A stretch of 64,000 nt of DNA from Rhodopirellula sp. (lineage in GTDB: Bacteria; Planctomycetota; Planctomycetia; Pirellulales; Pirellulaceae), in assembly GCA_002701385.1 (NCBI GenBank), contig NZVD01000090.1, positions 62,557 through 126,556 on the forward strand. The letters are read 5' to 3'. A model generated the notes under the pieces. The model did no database searches and had not been told where the DNA came from. It was given only the letters and a program-made list of their open reading frames with translations. The position numbers were made by a program, and so were the translations under genes. This document shows positions 1 to 9,148 of the stretch, one piece after another (within the stretch, counting starts at the first letter, position 1; each line of letters starts with the position of its first letter).

Positions 1-2
1 AT

Positions 3-1607
3 CATTTGATCAGCGGAGCAGATTACGGTTGGCGTCAAAGCCCTCAAAATCTGATGCCCTACTATCCGGATACACTGCCCCCGGTCATAGAGATTGGGCC
101 AGGTTCTCCAACCGGCGTCGTATTCGGAGACAAAACACATTTCCCTGATAAATACCAACAGGCGTTCTATGTTTGTGATTGGAGTTACGGACGAATTTAT
201 GCCGTTCATCTTAAGTCTAACGGCGCGGGGTACAAAGCCTCTTGGGAGTTCTTTGCCAGCGGGACACCACTTGCCGTGACCGACATCGTCGTGGGACATG
301 ATGGTGCCCTTTATTTCTCTACGGGTGGTCGCGGTAACCCATCAAAAATCTACCGTATCTTCCACGCTCATCAGAATGACATCGGCAATAAGATCGACTT
401 ATCGAATGCCACCAAAGATCTGCAGAAACTCAGTTCCTTGAACACATCGGGGACTCCTGTCAGTTACGAATCTCTGGCTGCCTCGCTGAAGTCCGAGGAT
501 CGCACCATCCGATACGCTGCCCGGATGGTATTAGAACACCAGCCCTTTGAGGATTGGATTGAACATACACTTACCGAGCCTCATGCGACGGCATTACTTG
601 AAGGACTAACGGCAGCCACTCGTCAGGCCACTCCAGCATTCAGGCAGCGTCTGACAGACAAGCTAACATCACTCCAATGGAAGTCTCTCACTACAGAGCA
701 AAAGCTCAACACGCTTCGTCTCTTTGCTATTGTTTTGGCACGAATGGGAATGCCTAAAGGGTCTGAACATTCGCAAACATTGAATTATTTGAATCCCCTG
801 TTTCCGTCCCCTGACAGTAACATCAATAAAGAGCTCGCTAAACTGCTTAGTCACTTTCAACCTGAGCAGTTCACGGACCGCATTCTACAGTCGATATCTG
901 AATCAGAATCACTGATGACTCAGCTGCACTTCCTCTCCATTTTGATGGACGAAGGTATACACAACTTTACTCCGGAGCAAGCGGAACAACTAACGAGTGC
1001 GATCAATCCTTACGAATTGCGAGCCGTCGCTCATCGGAAGTACCGTGAACAAAGTGAACAACTACAGCAATTAATAAGAACCCTGAGATTACCGGAAGGC
1101 GATGGGGAAATGCCATCACGCCCGGTCGTGCAGAATTGGAAACTCACAGACTTGTTGCCACTCGCTTCCAAATCCTCACTCGACTCGGGCAGTGCCGTGC
1201 AAGGGAAAGTGGCGTTTCGAGCGGTCCGTTGTGACAACTGTCATCGACTAGGTAATGCCGGAGGGGTGCTGGGGCCCAGCTTAAATGGACTGTCCGGACG
1301 ATATACCCCGCAAGCCATCCTGGAACATGTCGTCCATCCCAGTCGCGTGATCTCTGATCAGTATCAGTCCGCCAACTTTATCCTCAAAGACGGCCGTCAG
1401 TTAAACGGACAAATCGTCAATTTATCCAGTGGAAGCTATCAAGTACGGACTGATCCATTTCGCCCCTTTGCCCGTACCACCATCCGAACCCAAGATGTGG
1501 AAGAAGTACTACCCTCGAAAGTGTCTCTTATGCCGTCCGGCTTACTTGATTCACTGTCCAAAGAAGAAATTCGCGATTTACTCGTCTACCTGTTAGACCC
1601 TGAGTAA
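3..1607 (+). CDS. PVC-type heme-binding protein with glucose/sorbosone dehydrogenase-like propeller, 5'-truncated by window edge
   Basis: The reading frame is already open at the window edge, and the track's first Met is a TTG at 6 with an in-frame His codon before it, so the true start lies upstream. The visible part begins in the last blades of a beta-propeller ('FYVCDWSYGRIYAV', 'DIVVGHDGALYF', 'GGRGNPSKIYRI'), as in the PVC dehydrogenase family. A helical HEAT-like stretch follows (about residues 150-370), then a C-terminal c-type heme domain with CDNCH near residue 410 and the tail 'EEIRDLLVYLL' typical of these domains. The family is secreted or periplasmic and presumed to oxidise sugars or pass electrons; the substrate is unknown. 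It is convergent with the heparinase-like gene, with 13 bp between stop codons. Confidence 0.85.
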   Translation, partial: HLISGADYGWRQSPQNLMPYYPDTLPPVIEIGPGSPTGVVFGDKTHFPDKYQQAFYVCDWSYGRIYAVHLKSNGAGYKASWEFFASGTPLAVTDIVVGHDGALYFSTGGRGNPSKIYRIFHAHQNDIGNKIDLSNATKDLQKLSSLNTSGTPVSYESLAASLKSEDRTIRYAARMVLEHQPFEDWIEHTLTEPHATALLEGLTAATRQATPAFRQRLTDKLTSLQWKSLTTEQKLNTLRLFAIVLARMGMPKGSEHSQTLNYLNPLFPSPDSNINKELAKLLSHFQPEQFTDRILQSISESESLMTQLHFLSILMDEGIHNFTPEQAEQLTSAINPYELRAVAHRKYREQSEQLQQLIRTLRLPEGDGEMPSRPVVQNWKLTDLLPLASKSSLDSGSAVQGKVAFRAVRCDNCHRLGNAGGVLGPSLNGLSGRYTPQAILEHVVHPSRVISDQYQSANFILKDGRQLNGQIVNLSSGSYQVRTDPFRPFARTTIRTQDVEEVLPSKVSLMPSGLLDSLSKEEIRDLLVYLLDPE

Positions 1608-1620
1608 GAACGTCCTATTA

Positions 1621-4600
1621 TTAGGGGTAAATCTGAACCTCATTCAGGCCACCGCCTAGCCCCCAGTACGAGTCGACATAGATTCTCACTTTACGAGCCT
1701 GAGTCGATTCGAATTCAGTGATTTGCCAACCGTCACCGAACGGTACCGCCACGCCGGGCTCGAGCATGCCGGCGAATGTCGCACTGTACTTACCGAAGTG
1801 CTGCGGATATTTAAACGCTGCCTGAAAGGGCCGATCAAACACCTTTCCAAATTGACGATTTTTCGTCGCCAACACCTGATCGTTTTCATCCCTCAGTTCA
1901 ATTCGATACTTCATCGTAGCGAAGTCATTCAGCCCCGCGTTGGCCGTATTTAGTACTCTGACTTCGGATACAGCTTGATCTACCTTCCATTCATATTCAA
2001 TCCAACCGGTCTGCTGATAAGGAAGCAGCCAATAGGTCGGGGCAACATAAAATGGAAAGGTGGCCATTTCATCACTTATCAAAGGATGTTTGTCAGGGCC
2101 ATATCCACCTAACGACGCCGTCTCTATAGGACGCTGAAGATAGTTCAGTTTTCCATCCGCTGGAAACTCTGAAGTTTTATTATCAATCGTTAAGTAAGGT
2201 GAGAAGCGAATACTGCGACTCCCAGATGCCGTGACGCGTGCTTCCCGTGCCAGATTCTTCTCCAGAGATTCATCTCGTTCAGCAAGTTGTTGCTGTAGGA
2301 TCGGAGCCAGGCCAGCCTGAAGCTGCTGTTGGCTAACCTGTGAGTTATGTTCAATCGTTGCAACCGTTGGATCTGACTGGAATCGCAATCGGTTGTCGGC
2401 AATTTGAACGCCATTACCCAACGGATAAGTCTTCCCAAACATGGTCAACTCTGTGGCTCCATCGACCGAGGCGCGAACTTGTGAGATTTGCCCAACACTG
2501 TTCATGATGAGTGCCAGGTCCAATGGTCCTGAGTTCTTAAAAATCTCCTGCCCATCCAGAGCAAGATAAGCTGCCTTCCGCATATATATCTGCTCGATAT
2601 TCTCGTCATCGGTAATGCGGAACCAGGCCAGTTCAGCAGCGACCGTACCCCATTGAAATGTAATGGGTTGAGCCGCATCAACCACGAGCCAATCCGCTTC
2701 AAATTCTCCTCTGGGTATCTTGATCACACTGGCATCACCTATCCGTTTTACTTCGGCATGAATCACCTCCCCATCTTTCTTAAGAGGATTGAGCAATGTG
2801 ACAAAGGTTTGCTGTTTGGTTTGAGTCAGCTTTCCCAGTGGCTCAATCGTAAGCTCCCCGATTTGTAACACCGAATCTTCATGAATGTGATTAGGCGGAT
2901 GCGAATATTCCGCGGCAAGCAAGCCACCGCGAATCTCCTGCACATCCTGCCCTGGTGGAACTGAGAAGTGGACATATTCTGTTTCCATCCAATCCGTTGT
3001 CTTTGTCAGTGAACGAGTATCTCGAAGGCTTAAAGAATCTGGGACGTTATAGACTTCATTACATTGCGCCACAACACGTCCTTCGGCATCGAGTAGCGTG
3101 AGCGGAATTTTCCAGGCAAGATTTTCATAGACGGCCAGGTCACTCTTTTGATATCGAACTTTCATGCGATAGCGATGCCCTGCCTTAAGCGTTTGACGTA
3201 CCTTAAACTGATTCAGACTCTCCCCCTGCTTACGCACTAAAGCTGACTTACCTTGCAAGTAATAGGCAACGTCCGGCAAGCCTGCTTCCGATTCAGAGGG
3301 ATAGACGAGCTTCCCTGTCCCTGACCAGTGTTTGGGGGAGATGACCGCTGCTGTTTCATTCGTCGTTTCATATTGTCCCGCCATAGCCCGCATGGTCAGT
3401 AGATTGTGATCGTAGGTATACGCAACTTTGGGTTGCCCGGGAGCACTTTCCAATTCAACCTCCACTTCATCAGGCACGAGGAATTGAAACGCTAAATCTG
3501 CATTGGGTCGTTTAAGCCTGACCATTTTATCGGTGATCGTTTCATAGGTGGCTGTATTCCCGTCCTCATCTCCGTGCACTGAATTCCACGTTTGCCATTG
3601 CCAGCCATGAAACCTCGCATCTTCATGGGCCACATGGTCAACAAAAATGAAATAATCTCTTCCCGGCTCATCCTTCACATACATGATGTCACGATCTTTT
3701 CGGGTGTAGTGTTCAGGAAGTTCATCGTGTCCGGAAGGTTTGTAATATTGAATATTACTTTTGGCGGCTGCCGTATGGATGATCGCGAGTTTTTCGCCAT
3801 CCCAACTACTAGTGACTTTCATGGAAGGAGCAAGAGATTCCCGTTCGGTCAGCACACCTGATTCCGCGGCCTGATAGCCATGCCATTTATAGTGCCATGA
3901 CATCCCCGATGACGTGCCCAGTATTTCTCCGAGAGACGAAAGGAAGATGTCTCCGTTGACATACATGTAGGTATGTCCCATGCCATAACCACTACGAATC
4001 ATACTCATCCGGTCGGTCGTCTTAAAGAGCTCAAGCGGCTTGCGAACTTCCGGTTGATACACTTCCGGGCGTGTCCATAATAAAGTGATGATTTCGGCAT
4101 GACCGGATTGATGTGCGTCATGCGAAGAAAACTCAAACTGTTTCTTCTCGTTAACTTTGACCATCGACTGATTGATGAAATAGGATGCAGCAGACTTCGG
4201 ATTTCGATAGGCGAAGTCGTACCACCACGGACTTCCCGAGGCTGATCCGGGGAGCTCGATTGGTTTGCCTGAAATGACGCCGGCAATCCCCTGGTACCCA
4301 GGATCAATAGGACTCTGGAACATCCCAACCGGAGGTACGGTTGATTCATGCATGATCGGATAATAAGTTGCCTGCTCAATTCCCGGATGTCGTCGCAGGT
4401 CGATGCCTCGAACATTATTCAAACAGACCGCAGCAGTGTACAGATTTTGCATGGAGACACTCCAGTAACCTGGCATACCAGCCTCCAATCCCTGCCCTGC
4501 CCATCCAATATCGTGAGTCAGCAGCCAATGATAGGTCTGTAGATAACTTGTCAGCCAACGTTTAGCATCTGGGTACTCATCTCCCAAAACCAAGCACCCG

Positions 4601-5298
4601 ATCAGGGCTCCGGCAAAAACATTATTCCCCTGGTTCTTACTACGTAAGTGATGAAGCCCCATTGCCGGAGTATGTAACACGAGTCGAAAGTATGGTTCCA
4701 CAACTTTCTCGGCAATAATGTCGCGTGCCTGACGACGTTGCTGTTCTGAGAGAGCGTCCCAGATGAAATCCACTGTGAAAGCGGAATTACGAGCATACAT
4801 TCCAGCATGTATTTGCGGCATTGCTGCACCACTCCAGGTAAACCATCCCCAACGATTGGCACGTGCTGCTGTGGTAAACACATCCCAGGCAACCTCCGCA
4901 TACTTCTTTTCACCGGTCAGCAGATAGACAAAAGCAGCCGATGTCATACGAGTTTGCATTTGTTCGGCAAGCCGCTTTGCCATTTCTCTGGTGGCAGCAT
5001 CTTTGGTCACCGCATCAAACTCAATGGTGAGATCCAGAATGGATTCCAGTCGCTGATCCATCAACGGCTTATCGTTCGGCCAATGGTTCACCAATTCATC
5101 AGCACGCTTGCGAATACCACTCAGCATCGAAGACCAGGGTTCGACTTTTACTTTTTCACGTATCTCATCGACTTCAGCCGACTGGAGAAGCAGACCGATC
5201 CCTGGCGATGGCAACTCCTGCGCAGTAGTGATCAGCGGTAAGCACCAAGCCCATATTGCAAAAAACGTAGAGGCTGTAAAAAAACGAAAGCGACTCAT
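1621..5298 (-). CDS. Large secreted heparinase II/III-like polysaccharide lyase family protein
   Basis: 1225 residues starting with a clear signal peptide (basic 'MSRFRFF', hydrophobic core, 'TTAQE'). The N-terminal about 400 residues look like an alpha-toroid of the heparinase II/III / alginate-lyase type ('LLLQSAEVDEIREKV', 'FVYLLTGEKKYAEVAWD', 'SKNQGNNVFAGAL'). The middle resembles the beta-sandwich heparinase II/III half ('DYFIFVDHV'). The last about 150 residues look like a carbohydrate-binding jelly roll. Known members cleave uronic-acid polysaccharides by beta-elimination outside the cytoplasm. The two sulfatases immediately beyond it suggest a sulfated substrate; that is inference. 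It is far longer than typical lyases (600-800 residues), so extra binding modules are likely. The ATG at 5298 is chosen because the signal peptide starts there. Exact polysaccharide lyase family not determined. Confidence 0.75.
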   Translation of the reverse strand: MSRFRFFTASTFFAIWAWCLPLITTAQELPSPGIGLLLQSAEVDEIREKVKVEPWSSMLSGIRKRADELVNHWPNDKPLMDQRLESILDLTIEFDAVTKDAATREMAKRLAEQMQTRMTSAAFVYLLTGEKKYAEVAWDVFTTAARANRWGWFTWSGAAMPQIHAGMYARNSAFTVDFIWDALSEQQRRQARDIIAEKVVEPYFRLVLHTPAMGLHHLRSKNQGNNVFAGALIGCLVLGDEYPDAKRWLTSYLQTYHWLLTHDIGWAGQGLEAGMPGYWSVSMQNLYTAAVCLNNVRGIDLRRHPGIEQATYYPIMHESTVPPVGMFQSPIDPGYQGIAGVISGKPIELPGSASGSPWWYDFAYRNPKSAASYFINQSMVKVNEKKQFEFSSHDAHQSGHAEIITLLWTRPEVYQPEVRKPLELFKTTDRMSMIRSGYGMGHTYMYVNGDIFLSSLGEILGTSSGMSWHYKWHGYQAAESGVLTERESLAPSMKVTSSWDGEKLAIIHTAAAKSNIQYYKPSGHDELPEHYTRKDRDIMYVKDEPGRDYFIFVDHVAHEDARFHGWQWQTWNSVHGDEDGNTATYETITDKMVRLKRPNADLAFQFLVPDEVEVELESAPGQPKVAYTYDHNLLTMRAMAGQYETTNETAAVISPKHWSGTGKLVYPSESEAGLPDVAYYLQGKSALVRKQGESLNQFKVRQTLKAGHRYRMKVRYQKSDLAVYENLAWKIPLTLLDAEGRVVAQCNEVYNVPDSLSLRDTRSLTKTTDWMETEYVHFSVPPGQDVQEIRGGLLAAEYSHPPNHIHEDSVLQIGELTIEPLGKLTQTKQQTFVTLLNPLKKDGEVIHAEVKRIGDASVIKIPRGEFEADWLVVDAAQPITFQWGTVAAELAWFRITDDENIEQIYMRKAAYLALDGQEIFKNSGPLDLALIMNSVGQISQVRASVDGATELTMFGKTYPLGNGVQIADNRLRFQSDPTVATIEHNSQVSQQQLQAGLAPILQQQLAERDESLEKNLAREARVTASGSRSIRFSPYLTIDNKTSEFPADGKLNYLQRPIETASLGGYGPDKHPLISDEMATFPFYVAPTYWLLPYQQTGWIEYEWKVDQAVSEVRVLNTANAGLNDFATMKYRIELRDENDQVLATKNRQFGKVFDRPFQAAFKYPQHFGKYSATFAGMLEPGVAVPFGDGWQITEFESTQARKVRIYVDSYWGLGGGLNEVQIYP

Positions 5299-5489
5299 TT
5301 CAAATCCGTGAGGCTGGAGGGATACTACGCTCGATTATATCATCCCGCCTTCTCGGATTTCCGGTATCGTGTGGACCAGAAAGATGAATACTACAATCCA
5401 CTCAAAACACCTTCCATTGCTTGTTGTAGCCAACTCGAACAATCTGTTTATAATGAGTGCCGGAATGCCATCCCCTTTCTATTTCAACC

Positions 5490-7058
5490 ATGAGACGACC
5501 AATGCTACGAGCAACCCTTGCCTCCCTGCTTATTCTGATAACAGCTCTGACTACTCAGGCTGACGACCGGCCGAATATCGTGCTCATTATGGCCGATGAC
5601 TTAGGCTTCTCTGATATCGGCTGTTATGGTTCGGAAATTCCGACACCCAATCTGGACTCGCTAGCCGAAAACGGATTGCGTTTCACTCAGTTCTATAACA
5701 CGTCTAAATGTCATAGTTCACGCGTCTCTTTGCTGACCGGACTATATTGTGATCAAGCTGGCAGTGAATCCCTAAGCCGCGGCTCCACCATCGCTGAAGT
5801 ACTTAAAGAAGCCGGGTATTTCACAGCGATGTCAGGTAAATGGCACTTAAGCAAGCAACCGACAGATTTTGGATTTGACCGTTACTGGGGACACCTATCT
5901 GGCGCCACTAACTTTTTCATTGGAGATGATACGTTTCGCTATAACGGTGAACATTATGATGTACCCAAAACGCTTAATGGGCGTCCCTTCTATACCACGC
6001 ATGCGATTGCGGATTTCGCCATCGAATTCATCGACGAAGGTATTGCCGCCAACAAGCCGTTTCTGATGTACATCCCGTTCAATGCGCCCCATTACCCATT
6101 GCAAGCCCCGGAAGCCGACGTCAAACGTCACCTGGGAAACTACGACGGTGGTTGGGACGCTCTGAGAAAAACTCGATTTGCTAAACAATTGGAATTAGGT
6201 TTATTCCCTGAAGATACTCAATTGAGCAAACGCTCAGACCATGTACCTGCCTGGAAATCTCTTTCTGAAGAAGATCGCACCTGGGAAGCAAAGCGAATGG
6301 CAGTCTTTGCCGCCATGGTCGATTTGCTGGATCAGAATATTGGACGCGTCGTCAAGCATCTGGAAGAAAAGAATGAGTTAGATAATACATTGATCCTGTT
6401 TTGTAGCGATAACGGAGCTTGTCCGTTTGAGCGAACACAGGGCCGATTTAAGGCCCCTTGGGATCCTGAATCCTATTGGCTTTATGATGCCAGTTGGGCC
6501 AATGCGGGAAATACACCATTTCGTCTCTATAAACAAAATCAGCATGAAGGTGGAATCTGTTCTCCCATGATTGCCCACTGGCCTAACGGCTTGAAAGCAA
6601 AGCCTGGGACGATTACCACTCAGACAGCTCATTTGGTGGATTTCATGGCGACGTTTCTCGATGTAGCTGACGCTCGGTATCCACAACAAATTGGGGAACG
6701 CAAGATAGACCCACTCGTAGGTAAATCACTCGTCCCCATCTTTGAAGGGCAACAACGCGATGCTCACGCAACGCTGTATTTCCATTTCGGAACAGACCGA
6801 GCACTGCGTCAGGGGCCGTGGAAAATTGTCTCTGCCAAACTGGGACGTTGGGAACTCTACAACCTGGAAAAGGATCGCACGGAAATGAATGATCTGGCCA
6901 AGCAATTTCCTGCTCGAGTGAAAGCGATGGAAGAGGTTTGGTTCGATATCGCCAAAAATCAGGAACGCCTCAAAGGCAAGCATTTATTGCCTGTGAAAAA
7001 CACGATCACTAAATTGAACTTCCGCAAAGACACTTCAAGTGGTCGCGTAGAAAACTGA
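5490..7058 (+). CDS. Secreted sulfatase with atypical C-H-S-S-R active-site motif
   Basis: Alkaline-phosphatase-fold sulfatase of 522 residues. The track opens at a GTG (5457), but ATG 5490 gives a proper signal peptide ('MRRPMLRATLASLLILITAL'), so I use it. Metal-binding 'MADDLGFSDIGCYG' is at about residues 34-47, 'GKWHLS' in the middle and 'LFCSDNGACPFE' towards the C-terminal half. The residue normally converted to formylglycine is Cys74 in 'KCHSSRVSLLTG'. The usual C-x-P/A-x-R signature here is C-x-S-x-R, a departure from consensus that may still be recognised by the maturation enzyme. It hydrolyses sulfate esters, probably on polysaccharide given the neighbouring lyase-like protein and second sulfatase. 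Divergent from the lyase-like gene. Confidence 0.9.
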   Translation: MRRPMLRATLASLLILITALTTQADDRPNIVLIMADDLGFSDIGCYGSEIPTPNLDSLAENGLRFTQFYNTSKCHSSRVSLLTGLYCDQAGSESLSRGSTIAEVLKEAGYFTAMSGKWHLSKQPTDFGFDRYWGHLSGATNFFIGDDTFRYNGEHYDVPKTLNGRPFYTTHAIADFAIEFIDEGIAANKPFLMYIPFNAPHYPLQAPEADVKRHLGNYDGGWDALRKTRFAKQLELGLFPEDTQLSKRSDHVPAWKSLSEEDRTWEAKRMAVFAAMVDLLDQNIGRVVKHLEEKNELDNTLILFCSDNGACPFERTQGRFKAPWDPESYWLYDASWANAGNTPFRLYKQNQHEGGICSPMIAHWPNGLKAKPGTITTQTAHLVDFMATFLDVADARYPQQIGERKIDPLVGKSLVPIFEGQQRDAHATLYFHFGTDRALRQGPWKIVSAKLGRWELYNLEKDRTEMNDLAKQFPARVKAMEEVWFDIAKNQERLKGKHLLPVKNTITKLNFRKDTSSGRVEN

Positions 7059-7286
7059 TCACTCGGGCAACGCTTCCGAATCGTGATCGGGTAGGTATAC
7101 GTAATAGTGATAGTCGGCATGAAGCTGCCAGCCACGCGATTCATAGAGCGTCTTGGCTGGTAGATTGTTTACACCTGTGCACAGTAACAGGCGAGTCGCA
7201 GAGGTCGATTCTGCAAAATCCTCTGCCGCCTGTAACAACTGAGTTGCCACACCCAGCCCATAAAATTGGTGGTATTGGCTTAACAA
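7059..7286 (-). pseudogene. C-terminal remnant of a GNAT N-acetyltransferase
   Basis: Seventy-five codons encode only the acetyl-CoA-binding half of a GNAT fold: 'FYGLGVATQLLQAAEDFA' matches the Q/R-x-x-G-x-G/A loop and following helix, and 'GVNNLPAKTLYESRGWQ' is the usual beta6-beta7 end. Reading upstream on the minus strand, an in-frame TAG lies directly before the first codon and another two codons further back, so the first about 80 residues of a normal 140-160 residue protein are absent. It is wedged between two sulfatase genes, abutting the stop of the first. It is most likely a gene fragment left by a deletion; a functional half-domain is unlikely. Confidence 0.6.
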
Positions 7287-7341
7287 CTAAGCCTATGCCT
7301 CCAGATCATCGAGATTTGCCTTCGTGATATCAGCGACTGAT

Positions 7342-8982
7342 TTATTTTCCGGGGTTCAGGACTGGTAAATACTCAGCGCCAAGATCTTTAGGAAGCGGAG
7401 TCACCTGGTTATCCTCGGCCCAACGATCCCACTTTGCTTCCAAGGACTTTGCTAATTTGGGATGACGCTTCACCAGATTGCGGGACTCAATTCGATCCTT
7501 CGAAATATCATATAGTTCCCATGGCTCACCACGAGTGGCGACCAGCTTCCAATTCCCTTCTCGGACTGCTCGGCTTCCCTGGTGTTCAAAGAACAATGTC
7601 CGAGTATCACCTGTATCATTTGCACGCCAGCTTGATAATAAGCTAACTCCCGGAAGTGGTAATGTGGACTCTCCTTCCCATTGCTGAGGATATTCACTTC
7701 CTGCGGCTTCCAGTAAGGTCGGAACGAGATCAATAATATGAGCCGGCGTATTATTGATTGTCCCTCGAGCCAAATTCCCCTGTGGCCAATGGATGATTGC
7801 CGGCATCGAGATTCCACCCTCGTGACTGTAATGTTTGTAAAGTCGAAACGGAGTATTGGAAGCATTCGACCAACCTGACCCGATGCTGTGATAACTATCT
7901 GCATTACCCATGGTTTCCAGCTGCTCTCCCCAATGCAGTTTGTTGTTACGACCGGACCAGATATCAAATCCAAAGGGATCCCATTCGTAGCATGCGCCAT
8001 TATCAGAAATGAAAATAATCAAAGTGTTCGCAAATTCATCATGGCTTTTGAGGTCGGTGATAACACGACCAATGTTGCGATCCATCTGGTCCACCATCGC
8101 TGCATAGATCGCCATCCGACGAGCCAAATCTCCGCGACGATCGGTCGGAAGCGAGTCCCAGGCGGGATTTCGAAGAGCTTGGGTTTCTCCCCAATCCCAA
8201 TACAGAGACCGTTTGGACAATGCCGAGTCTTTAGAGACCACACCAAGTGCCTTCATGCGTTTCAAACGTTCTTCACGAATAGTATCCCAGCCAACATCGT
8301 ATCTTGTTGCATACTTGGCGATGTCTTCCGGCCAGGCATGCAGTGGGAAATGCGGTGCATTAAACGCCAGGTATAGAAACCATGGCTTCTCCTTTGTTTC
8401 CCGTCCCATCTCCAGGAATTCTAATGCATGGTCAACGGTCGCATCCGTGGCGTGGAATGTTCCGGGTTTGTACTCGATGGGTTGTTCATCCGTCGGAAAG
8501 CGATCCAATTGGGTTGGGTCGAAATAATGTCGACCACTCTTCACCGTGCCATAGGATTGTTCAAATCCATGTTCTGTTGGATTTGGTGTTCCCAAGTGCC
8601 ACTTACCAGCAAGGAATGTTCGATACCCAGCGGCTTGCAGGAGTTGCCCAGAAGTCACCGCATCCTCGGCTAACGATCCCCGATATCCCGGATGCCCGAT
8701 GTCCTTGATCATATGTCCAAGCCCGACTCGGTGAGGATACTGCCCGGTAAGAATACTCGCACGTGACGGGCAGCACCGCCCCATGTTATACATTTGCGTC
8801 ATTCGCACACCGTCGGTAGCGAGAGCATCAAGGTGCGGAGTATTGATTTCACCGCCGTAACAGCCGAGGTCACTGTAGCCGAGATCGTCCGCGACAATTA
8901 CGAGTACATTCGGTTGTTGCTGAGCTGATAATTCGAGGGTGACAAAAAGTAGTAGCAGCGTGGAGAGAATACGAGAAGGCAT
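7342..8982 (-). CDS. Secreted type I sulfatase (arylsulfatase family)
   Basis: 546 residues with a signal peptide ('ILSTLLLLFVTLELSAQQ'). 'VIVADDLGYSDLGCYGG' (about 29-44) provides metal ligands. The canonical formylglycine motif is C70 in 'CCPSRASILTG' (C-x-P-x-R). 'GKWHLG', 'FISDNGACYEW' and the C-terminal 'WELYDISKDRIESRNL' are standard for planctomycete arylsulfatases. It needs a formylglycine-generating enzyme, which is not in this window. It is related to the sulfatase at 5490 (shared 'APHFPLHAW' / 'APHYPLQAP' and 'NTPFRLYKH' / 'NTPFRLYKQ' segments), so the two probably arose by duplication but now differ at the active-site motif. The role is desulfation of polysaccharides in the periplasm or outside the cell. 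Confidence 0.93.
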   Translation of the reverse strand: MPSRILSTLLLLFVTLELSAQQQPNVLVIVADDLGYSDLGCYGGEINTPHLDALATDGVRMTQMYNMGRCCPSRASILTGQYPHRVGLGHMIKDIGHPGYRGSLAEDAVTSGQLLQAAGYRTFLAGKWHLGTPNPTEHGFEQSYGTVKSGRHYFDPTQLDRFPTDEQPIEYKPGTFHATDATVDHALEFLEMGRETKEKPWFLYLAFNAPHFPLHAWPEDIAKYATRYDVGWDTIREERLKRMKALGVVSKDSALSKRSLYWDWGETQALRNPAWDSLPTDRRGDLARRMAIYAAMVDQMDRNIGRVITDLKSHDEFANTLIIFISDNGACYEWDPFGFDIWSGRNNKLHWGEQLETMGNADSYHSIGSGWSNASNTPFRLYKHYSHEGGISMPAIIHWPQGNLARGTINNTPAHIIDLVPTLLEAAGSEYPQQWEGESTLPLPGVSLLSSWRANDTGDTRTLFFEHQGSRAVREGNWKLVATRGEPWELYDISKDRIESRNLVKRHPKLAKSLEAKWDRWAEDNQVTPLPKDLGAEYLPVLNPGK

Positions 8983-9148
8983 ATCTGCGGAGACCTACTT
9001 TGGAAAATGGACAATCTCAGGTTTTGTAAGCAAGTTTGAGTCACTACCGTCTCGTTGGAAACTTAGAATGGTGTTAACTCAACCGGAGTTTAATTATTGT
9101 CGAGATTCGACTTCATATCTACAGAAGCAAATCAGAAGCCCCATTTAG

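Noticed and set aside
4005-5241. Several 100-144 codon ORFs inside the heparinase-like gene
   Set aside because: Antisense or out-of-frame shadows with low-complexity composition and no ribosome-binding sites.
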